Shown here in pieces: positions 42,705-50,154 of a stretch of 64,000 nt of DNA. The translations under genes were made by a program, and so were the position numbers. The notes beneath the pieces were generated by a model, which saw nothing but the letters and a program-made list of their open reading frames with translations, was not told the DNA's origin and did no database searches. This stretch comes from Streptomyces griseoluteus (GTDB lineage: Bacteria; Actinomycetota; Actinomycetes; Streptomycetales; Streptomycetaceae). The DNA lies in the NCBI RefSeq assembly GCF_004784465.1, contig NZ_SRRU01000009.1, positions 186,001-250,000 on the forward strand, given 5' to 3'. Numbering within the stretch: position 1 is the first letter of the stretch; every line of letters begins with the position of its first letter.

Positions 42705-43052
42705 TCAGGGCACCGCCTCCACGGCGGTGATCTCCAACTCCCGTCCGCTGCGCAGGTCCTGCGACGGCCGGTCGCAGGCGGGGCACCAGAAGAACGGCGG
42801 CATGCCCACCGCGAACTCCGCCGCGCACCCGCCGCACCAGGCCACCGCCGTCACCTGCTCCACCACCAGCCGGGCCGGGGCGAGCGAGGTGCCGTCACGG
42901 GCCACCTCGAAGGCGAAGTGCAGCGCGTCCGGCACCACACCCGCCAGCTCACCCACCCGCACGGTCACCGAGGAGACGTCCCCGGCGCCGTCCGCGCGGG
43001 CGATCTCCCCGGCCTGCTCCACGATCGCGGTCGCGATCGACAGCTCGTGCAC
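42705..43052 (-). CDS. hypA: Hydrogenase nickel-insertion protein HypA
   Basis: A 115-residue nickel metallochaperone. It starts MHELSIATAIVEQA with the nickel-binding His2 and has a zinc finger CGGC...CPAC (about 73-93). GTG 43050-43052 is used, with GAGG upstream. It is the last gene of the minus-strand structural operon and lies apart from hypBFCDE, which are on the plus strand and converge on it. Confidence 0.94.
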   Translation of the reverse strand: MHELSIATAIVEQAGEIARADGAGDVSSVTVRVGELAGVVPDALHFAFEVARDGTSLAPARLVVEQVTAVAWCGGCAAEFAVGMPPFFWCPACDRPSQDLRSGRELEITAVEAVP

Positions 43053-43059
43053 CGGGACC

Positions 43060-43260
43060 TCACGGGTACCGGCGGAGCGCGCGGCGGCCGCCGGTCATCC
43101 GGTAGATCTTGATCTCCCGGATGATGCCGGGGACCTCGCTCACGACCAGCAGCAGGGTCAGACCGGCGAGCACGGCGGCCTGGGCGACGAGCACCCGCCG
43201 CCCCGTCCACAGGGTCCGCTCCGTCTTGACGACGGCTCGTGCGGCTTTTCCGATCTTCAT
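43060..43260 (-). CDS. Small membrane protein of the hydrogenase operon
   Basis: Sixty-six residues: a basic N terminus (MKIGKAARAVVKTERTLWTGRR cut at the helix), one membrane helix (about 24-45, VLVAQAAVLAGLTLLLVVSEV) and a basic end, IKIYRMTGGRRALRRYP. GGAAGTGAG precedes ATG 43258-43260. It ends 7 bases before hypA and so is in the operon. A membrane tether or small subunit for the hydrogenase is a reasonable but unproven idea. The family was not recognised with confidence. Confidence 0.72.
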   Translation of the reverse strand: MKIGKAARAVVKTERTLWTGRRVLVAQAAVLAGLTLLLVVSEVPGIIREIKIYRMTGGRRALRRYP

Positions 43261-43280
43261 GGCGCTCACTTCCTGCCCTC

Positions 43281-43487
43281 TCATCCCGGTGGGATGTTCG
43301 GCATGACGTCGAGAATGGCGTTGTGCCGCCTGGTACGGATCCCCGTGGAGCGGCGCGAGTCGGCGGTGCCGTCCTCGTGATGGCCTACCTGCTCCTGATA
43401 GGGGCCCCTGTTGCCCTCGTGCAGGCCCGGCACGTGTGTCGGCGTGTCGGGCTTCACCTGGGGGCGGCCCACTCTGATCCTGCCCAT
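43281..43487 (-). CDS. Small hypothetical protein of the hydrogenase operon
   Basis: Sixty-eight residues, hydrophilic and Arg/His/Gly-rich, starting MGRIRVGRPQVKPDTPTHV and ending NAILDVMPNIPPG. No cysteine, signal or helix stands out. The evidence for coding is the strong AGAGGAGACG seven bases before ATG 43485-43487, G/C-biased third positions, and the tight position between the DUF5947 gene and the 66-residue membrane protein. No family was recognised. Confidence 0.65.
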   Translation of the reverse strand: MGRIRVGRPQVKPDTPTHVPGLHEGNRGPYQEQVGHHEDGTADSRRSTGIRTRRHNAILDVMPNIPPG

Positions 43488-43524
43488 GATCGTCTCCTCT
43501 CTGGGCTTCACGCATCTCTGGGCT

Positions 43525-44109
43525 TCACGAACGCTCGGTGAGCTCCGCGAAGAACCGTTCGACGGCCGGCCACACCCGGCCGCCACCGGACAGCCCCTCC
43601 CACTCCGCGCGGACCAGGGCCACCATCCGGAAGCAGTCGTCGACGGGCACGATCCAGTGCTCCTCCTGGCCGCGCACCGTGTTGACCAGCAGCGCCTCCA
43701 CGTCGGGTACCACGGAGGCGAGCGGCGGACACGCGGCGGCCAGCCCCTGCCAGGCGTCGGAGTCCACCTCCCACCGCATGGCCCCGGCGGGGCTCGGCCC
43801 CTGCGCGGTCACCGTGCCGTCGGCGCGCGGCACGAAGAACACCAGACCCACCGGCACCCCCAGTGCCGCCGTGTCGACCGGCGCCAGCCGCACCCGCCGC
43901 CGGGGCACCAAGCGGTACCGGCCGCCGCCCGAGCCCTGTTCGGCGAAGAGCACCGAGCAGGGACCGCAGACACAGCGGACCTCGTCGGCCGCCGTCTCGA
44001 ACAGATGCGGATGCTCCTCGGCCACCGGCGCGGCACACAGCTCGCACGTCTCGGGCCGCCCCGCCCCGGCCGGGCCGGAGCGGATCAGCCGGGCCAGCGC
44101 CCCGCTCAC
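43525..44109 (-). CDS. DUF5947 family protein of the hydrogenase operon
   Basis: A 194-residue protein. A pair of cysteine knuckles near the N terminus, CELC (about 21-24) and CVCGPC (about 45-50), suggests a rubredoxin-like or zinc-ribbon site; the rest is a mixed alpha/beta domain ending in AVERFFAELTERS. DUF5947 genes are, to my knowledge, regularly beside actinobacterial hydrogenases; a role in maturation or electron transfer is inferred. GTG 44107-44109 follows AGGAGG and overlaps the preceding stop (GTGA). Confidence 0.83.
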   Translation of the reverse strand: MSGALARLIRSGPAGAGRPETCELCAAPVAEEHPHLFETAADEVRCVCGPCSVLFAEQGSGGGRYRLVPRRRVRLAPVDTAALGVPVGLVFFVPRADGTVTAQGPSPAGAMRWEVDSDAWQGLAAACPPLASVVPDVEALLVNTVRGQEEHWIVPVDDCFRMVALVRAEWEGLSGGGRVWPAVERFFAELTERS

Positions 44110-44678
44110 CGCGCCTCCTGCGGACGCTCCGCCCGGCGCGTGGTCAGCGTGGCCAGCGGCACGAACGCGGGCGGCTTCGCCCGCTCGGCCGTGACCGCCT
44201 CCACCGCCCGCAGCTCCGGAGCCGCGGCCAGTACGGTCGCCCGCACCACCTCGGTGACGTCCCCGCCGCCTCCGCCGCACCCCGACCCGCAGCCACCGCC
44301 GCCGGAGTCGACCCGCACGCGGGCCACCTCGCCCTCGACGCCCAGCCACTGAAGGTCCCCGCCGCGCTCACGCACCGCGGGCCGCAGCCGCTCCACCGCA
44401 CGCTCGGCCCGCCGCTCCGGCGGCTCGGGGTGCAGGGAGTGCAGCACCAGCAGATGCGCCAGCAGCTCGTCACCGGCCACCCGGTCCAGCAGGGCGGCGT
44501 CCGCCCCGTCGAGCATCCGGGCCAGCGCCTCCCCGTACACCTCGGTCAGCAGGCCCACCGACTCAAGTGCCTCGGCGGACAGTTGGCCACTGCCGGACTC
44601 CAGTCGCTCCAGCAGCTCGTCCAGCCGGGCGAGCCGGGCCTCGACCGCCGGGCCGGCGAGCCGGGCGCCGTCAGCCAT
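44106..44678 (-). CDS. NifU-like protein with an unusual Gly-rich CX3C motif
   Basis: A 190-residue protein with an N-terminal helical region (about 10-85) and a C-terminal NifU-like alpha/beta domain (about 90-165). Where NifU/Nfu has G-x-C-x-x-C-P, this protein reads GGGGCGSGCGGGGGD (Cys130, Cys134), a CX3C in a polyglycine loop. It may carry or insert an Fe-S cluster for the small subunit, or act as an electron relay. ATG 44676-44678 overlaps the end of the large-subunit gene, and its stop overlaps the next GTG. Confidence 0.84.
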   Translation of the reverse strand: MADGARLAGPAVEARLARLDELLERLESGSGQLSAEALESVGLLTEVYGEALARMLDGADAALLDRVAGDELLAHLLVLHSLHPEPPERRAERAVERLRPAVRERGGDLQWLGVEGEVARVRVDSGGGGCGSGCGGGGGDVTEVVRATVLAAAPELRAVEAVTAERAKPPAFVPLATLTTRRAERPQEAR

Positions 44679-46464
44679 GGCTGGCCCCGTAGGTGGGGGA
44701 GTGCACGACGTCCAGCGTCTTGCCCTTGCCCATGTACATGTGGACGCCGCACGGCAGACAGGGGTCGAAGCTGCGCACGGTGCGCATGATGTCGACGCCC
44801 TTGAAGTCGTCCGGCCCGTTCTCCTCGAAGATGGGCTGGCCCTGGACGGCGTCCTCGTAAGGGCCGGGGGTGCCGTAGATGTCGCGGGGGCTCGCGTTCC
44901 ACGGGGTCGGCGGGTACGGGTGGTAGTTGGCGATCTTCTTGTCCTTGATCACCAAGTGGTGCGAGAGGACCCCGCGCACGGCCTCGTGGAAGCCGCAGCC
45001 GATGGCCTCGTCCGGTACCTCGAAGTCCTGGAACACCTTGGTCTCGCCCGCCCGCAGCAGCTCCATGGACTCCTCCAGGAACTGCAGGGCCATCGCGGCC
45101 GCGTACGCCACGAAGTAGGGCCGCGCCCGGTCGCGTTCGAGGGTGTTGCTCCACTTCGGGATGGACCATTCCAGTGTGGTCTCCGGGAGCGACTCGCCCT
45201 TGGGGAGCTGGATGCGCACCTTGCCGTTCGCCGCCTTGACGTACCGGGTGTCGACCAGGCCGCTCAGCGCCGTCGACCACAGGCGGGCGAGGGGGCCGCC
45301 GCCGGTGTCCAGGGCGAGGTGCTTGTCCGTCTCCTTGTGGTACCAGCGCGGGCTCATGACCCAGCTGTAGTTCCCGTCGAACTCGCGCTTCTGCGGCACC
45401 GGGACGGTCGTCTGGTTCCACGGGTGCCGCATGTCGACCGGGTTGCCCAGCGGGTCGTGGGTGACGAACGGCTGCTCGTTGACCCAGTCGTCGTAGAACG
45501 AACTCCCCAGCATGATGCGCATGTTGAGGTTGATGTCGATGAGGTTGTTGGTGACCAGCTGGCCGTCGACGATGACGCCCGGCGTCACGTGCATCGCCTT
45601 GCCCCACTCGTTCATCGAGGCGTAGCGGTAGTCCACGACGGCGGGGTCCTGCCAGGCGCCCCAGCAGCCCAGCAGGATGCGGCGGCGTCCGACCTCCTCG
45701 TAGCCCGGCAGGGCCTCGTAGAAGAAGTCGAAGACGTCGTCGTTCATCGCCACCGCCTTCTTGATGAAGTCGATGACGTGCATCAGCCGGCTGAGATAGT
45801 CGGTGAAGACGCTCGGCTGCGGCATGGTGCCGACCCCGCCCGGATACAGCGTGGAGGGGTGCACGTGCCGCCCCTCCATCAGGCAGAACATCTCCCGCGT
45901 GACCCGGCTGACCCGGAGGGCCTCCTTGTAGACCTCGCCCTCGAAGGGGTTGAACGCCTTCATGATGTCGGCGATGGTCCGGAAGCCGTGGATCTCCCCG
46001 CGCGGGGCGTCGGTGCGCTCGGCGCGGGCCAGCAGGCCGGGGTTGGTCGCCTTGACCATGGCCTCGCAGAAGTCCACGAACACCAGGTTGTCCTGGAAGA
46101 TCGTGTGGTCGAACATGTACTCGGCCGCCTCGCCGAGGTTGGTGATGTACTCGGCCATCGGCGGCGGCTTGATCCCGTACGCCATCTGCTGGGCGTAGTT
46201 GGAGCAGGTGGTGTGGTTGTCCCCGCAGATACCGCAGATGCGCGAGGTGATGAACCCGGCGTCGCGCGGGTCCTTGCCCTTCATGAACACCGAGTAGCCG
46301 CGGAACAGCGACGAGGTGCTGTGGCACTCGGCGACCTCGCGGTTGGCGAAGTCGATCTTCGTGTAGATGCCCAGGTTGCCGATGATCCTGGTGATCGGGT
46401 CCCAGGACATGTCCACGAGCTGAGCGGGTTTGCGCCCCGTGGGCCGGGATTCGGTGGTCGTCAT
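44671..46464 (-). CDS. hhyL: [NiFe]-hydrogenase large subunit, high-affinity group 1h
   Basis: Catalytic subunit that oxidises H2, including trace atmospheric H2, at the Ni-Fe centre. The 597 residues include DPITRIIGNLGIY, the N-terminal nickel ligands in RICGICGDNH (Cys77, Cys80) and the C-terminal ligands in DPCLPCGVH (Cys569, Cys572). Twenty-two residues follow His575 and are probably removed by the endopeptidase encoded at 36359. The closest family I recognise is the actinobacterial group 1h/5 enzyme of Streptomyces soil H2 uptake. It lies 69 bases after the small subunit. Confidence 0.95.
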   Translation of the reverse strand: MTTTESRPTGRKPAQLVDMSWDPITRIIGNLGIYTKIDFANREVAECHSTSSLFRGYSVFMKGKDPRDAGFITSRICGICGDNHTTCSNYAQQMAYGIKPPPMAEYITNLGEAAEYMFDHTIFQDNLVFVDFCEAMVKATNPGLLARAERTDAPRGEIHGFRTIADIMKAFNPFEGEVYKEALRVSRVTREMFCLMEGRHVHPSTLYPGGVGTMPQPSVFTDYLSRLMHVIDFIKKAVAMNDDVFDFFYEALPGYEEVGRRRILLGCWGAWQDPAVVDYRYASMNEWGKAMHVTPGVIVDGQLVTNNLIDINLNMRIMLGSSFYDDWVNEQPFVTHDPLGNPVDMRHPWNQTTVPVPQKREFDGNYSWVMSPRWYHKETDKHLALDTGGGPLARLWSTALSGLVDTRYVKAANGKVRIQLPKGESLPETTLEWSIPKWSNTLERDRARPYFVAYAAAMALQFLEESMELLRAGETKVFQDFEVPDEAIGCGFHEAVRGVLSHHLVIKDKKIANYHPYPPTPWNASPRDIYGTPGPYEDAVQGQPIFEENGPDDFKGVDIMRTVRSFDPCLPCGVHMYMGKGKTLDVVHSPTYGASHG

Positions 46465-46533
46465 CTGCGGTACTGCCCCTCGCTGTCGGGGTGGTGCGGG
46501 TGGTGGTGGGGTGCTGCGGTGGCCGGACCGGCG

Positions 46534-47625
46534 TCAGGGACGCCAGTACGGGTCGTAACCGCTGGTGAGCTTGGACTTCTTGTGCCGCCATTTGGGCTCG
46601 TGGTTGACCATCTCGTTGGTCATGCCGCGCAGCCGGCGCACGACCGCGCCGTACGGCTTGATGACCAGGGAGGACAGGGTGCCGCCGGGGGGCTCGTCCA
46701 TGAACGGCATGAACGCGTCCGGGAAACCGGGCATGGTGCAGCCGATGCAGATGCCGCCGACGTTCGGGCAGCCGCCGATGCCGGCCATCCAGCCGCGCTT
46801 GGGCACGTTGCAGTTGACCACCGGCCCCCAGCAGCCGGTCTTCACCAGGCACTTGGGGGAGTTGTAGTCGAGGCCGAAGTCGCCCTGCTCGTAGTACGAG
46901 CCCCGGTCGCAGCCCTCGTGGACGGTCTTGCCGAACAGCCACTGCGGCCGCAGCATGTGGTCCAGCGGGGGCGGCGGCGCGTCACCGGCGGCGTGCTGGA
47001 GCACCCAGATCAGGGTCTCCATGAAGTTCTCCGGCTGGATCGGACAGCCGGGCACGTTGACGATGGGCAGCCCGGCCGTCGACTTGTAGTCCCAGCCCAG
47101 GTAGTCCCCGAGGCCCATGGAACCGGTCGGGTTGCCGGCCATGCCGTGGATGCCGCCGTAGGTGGCGCAGGTGCCGGCCGCGACCGTCGCCCACGCCTTC
47201 GGGGCGAGCTGGTCGATCCACCAGTTGATGGTCTGCGGCTGTCCGGTCACCGGGTCGTTGCCGAACGACGTCCAGAAGCCGTCGCCCTCGATGATGTCCT
47301 GATTGGGCACCGAACCCTCGATGACGAGGATGAACGGGGTGCCCAGCTCGCCGCGTGCCGCCGCCCGGTAGGGGGCGAGGAAGTCCTCGCCGCCCAGGCT
47401 CGGCGAGAGCACCTTGTTGACCAGGTTGACCTTGGGAAGGCCGGGGATCAGGCCGAGCACCACGTCCTCGATGGAGGGCTGCATCGCCGCCGTCAGGGAG
47501 ACGGTGTCGCCGTCGCAGCTCATCCCCTCCGAGATCCACAGGATGGTGATCTCGTCTATCCCCCGGTGTTCCTCGGATCGTTCGATGCGTTCACGGGCCG
47601 CGGTGGTGTGGCTCTCGGTGGTCAT
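46534..47625 (-). CDS. hhyS: [NiFe]-hydrogenase small subunit, high-affinity group 1h
   Basis: Electron-transfer subunit with three Fe-S clusters. The proximal-cluster motif reads EGMSCDGDT (Cys37, Asp40): Asp replaces the second Cys of CxxC, as in the oxygen-insensitive Ralstonia actinobacterial-type enzyme with a 3Cys-1Asp cluster. Other cluster segments: AAGTCATYGGI, VNVPGCPIQPE, HEGCDRGSYYEQG, CLVKTGCWGPVVNC and GGICIGCTMPGFPD. There is no twin-arginine signal, so the enzyme is cytoplasmic-facing. At 363 residues it is full length. Confidence 0.95.
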   Translation of the reverse strand: MTTESHTTAARERIERSEEHRGIDEITILWISEGMSCDGDTVSLTAAMQPSIEDVVLGLIPGLPKVNLVNKVLSPSLGGEDFLAPYRAAARGELGTPFILVIEGSVPNQDIIEGDGFWTSFGNDPVTGQPQTINWWIDQLAPKAWATVAAGTCATYGGIHGMAGNPTGSMGLGDYLGWDYKSTAGLPIVNVPGCPIQPENFMETLIWVLQHAAGDAPPPPLDHMLRPQWLFGKTVHEGCDRGSYYEQGDFGLDYNSPKCLVKTGCWGPVVNCNVPKRGWMAGIGGCPNVGGICIGCTMPGFPDAFMPFMDEPPGGTLSSLVIKPYGAVVRRLRGMTNEMVNHEPKWRHKKSKLTSGYDPYWRP

Positions 47626-47709
47626 GTCGCCTGCCTTCGCTGCGGTCGGTCGGCCGCTGGGGAGTGGGTGTCGCCGTCGGGGGCGTCCGGGGCTCGGGTC
47701 CGGCGGGGC

Positions 47710-49173
47710 TCAGGGCGGCGGCTCGGTGCCGTCCCCGAGGGGCTCGAGTTCGTCGGGCCGGAAGTAGTGGAAGCGGCCGTACCAGCCGTGCAGTTCGGCC
47801 GCCGGGTCGTCGTCGACGGTCACCGCCAGGTGCACGCTGCCGTCCACGTCGTGGAAGACCGCGGCCACCTCGGCGCTCCGCCCGACCAGGAACATGTCCT
47901 GAGCGTCGGCCCCGCGCAGCCGGGGGTTCAGCCGCACCCGGCTGCCGGTGCCGAGCGGGACGCCGTCCACGGTGACGGTGTCGGTCGTGGGGGAGAGGCC
48001 GGCGTCGCCGCCCTCCTGCCACCAGGCGGGCCGCGCCTCACAAGCCTCTTCTGCGGCCGGGGCCAGCGAGCGGATCGCGCCGTGCAGGTTGGCGAACACC
48101 TCGGGCGGCATCGTGTCGACCCGGTCGAGGATGCGGGCGGCGCGCGGGTCGGTGGCCCGTGCCTCCGCCTTCTCCTCGTCGGTCAGCAGCATGGTGCGCA
48201 GCGTCAGGATCTCGTCGATCTCCGCCGCGTCGTGCAGATCGCCCGGACTCTCCGGCGCCACCTGCGGATGGTCGGGGAGGATGATCGGCGCCGAGAGCAG
48301 TACCGGCCCGGTGGCGCCGTCCGCGCTCTCCCCGGCCGGGCCGCCGAGCACGGGGAAGGTGAAGGCGCTGCGGCAGCCGCGCGCCCGGTCCCGCAGCGCG
48401 GCCGGCGGGTCGGTCTGCGATACGAACTCCAGCCCCTCACCGGCCAGCAGGGTGTGCGCGGCGAGCAGCGCCTGCCGCAGCGCCTCCGCGCGCGGGGCGC
48501 GGGCGTCCGGCGCCTCACCCGCGTTCTCGGTGCGCACGCACAGCCGGTACAGGCCGTCCGCGAGCCTCTCGGCCGCGACCGTGGTGTGCGCCCGCACGTG
48601 CTCACGGCGGCGCACCACCCGCCCGGCGCCCAGTTCCTCGGTGTAGACGGCCGCCGGCGCGGAGACCTCGGCGGTGCGGGGGCCGCGCAGCAGCTCCGCC
48701 AGCGGCCACGCGAGGTCCCTCTCGTACGGGACCGCCTCCTCGAAGCTCAGATGTGCCGTGCCGTCGTCCCCGCGCAGCGACTCCACCGGCCGGTACCGCC
48801 CGTCCTCGCCCGGCGCCTCCACCTGCTTGCGCTGGAGCTGGAGGTAGCGCACCCGGACCCGCAGCACCGCGTCCGGAGCCGCCCGTACCAGGCACTCCGT
48901 GCGCTGGTACCAGGAGTCCGCCGAACCGGAGATGCCCTCGGCGACCGGGCCGTCCGCCTCCACCCAGGTACGGGGGAGCAGCACCCCGAACTGCCAGCGG
49001 ACCCGGTTCTTCGCCGAGGAACGCCGGTAGGGATAGAGCAGGTAGCCCTCGTACAGCACGGCGTCCGCGACCGCGCCCACCCGGGTGAACGGATCACCGG
49101 AGAGTGCCTCGGGGATGTCCTGGCCGGGCGCGGCGACGCACGCGGTGCCGCCCTCGCCTCCCGTGTCAGCCAT
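47710..49173 (-). CDS. Conserved unknown protein, first gene of the hydrogenase structural operon
   Basis: A 487-residue protein with no signal peptide or membrane helix. Landmarks: VLYEGYLLYPYRRSSAKNRV near the start, WYQRTECLVRA, a middle region with FTFPVLGG and LLSAPIILPDHPQVAPES, then EIDEILTLRTMLLTDEEKAEA and a C-terminal beta-rich segment ending LHGWYGRFHYFRPDELEPLG. Few cysteines are present, so it is unlikely to bind Fe-S clusters. It is 84 bases before hhyS in the same operon. A dedicated chaperone or scaffold is inferred from position. ATG 49173 follows GAGGAGG; a GTG at 49242 would add 23 residues. Confidence 0.82.
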   Translation of the reverse strand: MADTGGEGGTACVAAPGQDIPEALSGDPFTRVGAVADAVLYEGYLLYPYRRSSAKNRVRWQFGVLLPRTWVEADGPVAEGISGSADSWYQRTECLVRAAPDAVLRVRVRYLQLQRKQVEAPGEDGRYRPVESLRGDDGTAHLSFEEAVPYERDLAWPLAELLRGPRTAEVSAPAAVYTEELGAGRVVRRREHVRAHTTVAAERLADGLYRLCVRTENAGEAPDARAPRAEALRQALLAAHTLLAGEGLEFVSQTDPPAALRDRARGCRSAFTFPVLGGPAGESADGATGPVLLSAPIILPDHPQVAPESPGDLHDAAEIDEILTLRTMLLTDEEKAEARATDPRAARILDRVDTMPPEVFANLHGAIRSLAPAAEEACEARPAWWQEGGDAGLSPTTDTVTVDGVPLGTGSRVRLNPRLRGADAQDMFLVGRSAEVAAVFHDVDGSVHLAVTVDDDPAAELHGWYGRFHYFRPDELEPLGDGTEPPP

Positions 49174-49299
49174 GCCGCCTCCTCGCCGCCGGTGCATGGG
49201 GCCATGTCTCCCACCGTGCTCCACCACCGTCACACCGCTCACGAACCCTCGCCCCTTAGGCGGACCCCGGTTGAGCCGGGCGGGTGATGCGGGGGCCGC

Positions 49300-49959
49300 T
49301 CAGTCGCCGGTGTCGCGACGGCCCTGTCGGCCCCGGCCGCGCCGGGAGCGGACCACTTCCACCAGGAGCGGCAGCAGCGAGACGGCGACGACCAGCGCGA
49401 TCAGCGGGAGGAGGTAGTCGTCGACGTGGTCGACCGACGCGCCCAGCGCCCAGCCCGCCAGGACGAGGCTCTGCGACCACAGCACCCCACCGACCGTCTG
49501 CCAGACGGTGAAGACGCGCGTCGGCACCCCGAGCGCCCCGGCGGCGGGATGCAGCACGGAGCGCAGCATGGGTACGAACCGGCCGATGACCAGTGCCTTG
49601 CGGTATCCGTACCGGGCCAGCAGGCGTTCCGCCCGCTCCACACCCTCCCTGACCCGGTGGCTGGAGGTGCGGGTGAGCAGCGCCCGGCCGCCGTGCCGTC
49701 CGATGAGGAAGCCGACCTGGGCGCCCACCACCGAGCCCACGGCGGCGCAGAGCATGACCTGCCACAGGACCAGCCGGGGCTGCTGTTCCCCGCCGTGCTG
49801 GACCGCGCAGAGCACCCCGGCGGGGAACAGCAGCGTGTCACCGGGCAGGAAGAAGCCGACGACCAGCAGCCCGGACTCGGCGAAGGTCACCGCCAGCACG
49901 CCCAGGGCGCCGAAGGCGGCCAGCAGGGAGGCGCTGTCCGTGGGATTGACGGCGTTCAC
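49300..49959 (-). CDS. DedA family membrane protein
   Basis: A 219-residue DedA/VTT-domain protein, family members of which flip lipids or support proton-driven membrane homeostasis. Four or five helices; family motifs FAESGLLVVGFFLPGDTLLFPAG, shown here in parts, and GRFVPMLRSVLHPAAGALGVP, where the conserved R-F-x-P-x-x-R is clear. The basic C terminus is cytoplasmic. GTG 49957-49959 has GGGAGG ten bases upstream. It is on the same strand as the hydrogenase operon but probably a separate unit. Confidence 0.9.
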   Translation of the reverse strand: MNAVNPTDSASLLAAFGALGVLAVTFAESGLLVVGFFLPGDTLLFPAGVLCAVQHGGEQQPRLVLWQVMLCAAVGSVVGAQVGFLIGRHGGRALLTRTSSHRVREGVERAERLLARYGYRKALVIGRFVPMLRSVLHPAAGALGVPTRVFTVWQTVGGVLWSQSLVLAGWALGASVDHVDDYLLPLIALVVAVSLLPLLVEVVRSRRGRGRQGRRDTGD

Positions 49960-50154
49960 CCGCCCATCGCCTCCCGGCCCGCCGATCGGTCGTCCGGCAT
50001 CCAGTCTCACGTGAGCCGCGCTCACGCGCCCGCGCGCCGTCCGGCGCCCACACCCTCGCGCGGCGTGCGCACCTTCGCGCACACCCTCTGTCGTGCACCC
50101 GACACGCGCCGTAGACTCATGGCGAGCGCGGGGCGGTTGACAGGGGGAGCCGAC

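Noticed and set aside
44677..49287. 1536-codon open frame on the plus strand across the hydrogenase structural genes
   Set aside because: It is the antisense shadow of the hydrogenase subunits and the 487-residue protein; its composition (Val/Gly/Arg/His-rich) has no family character.
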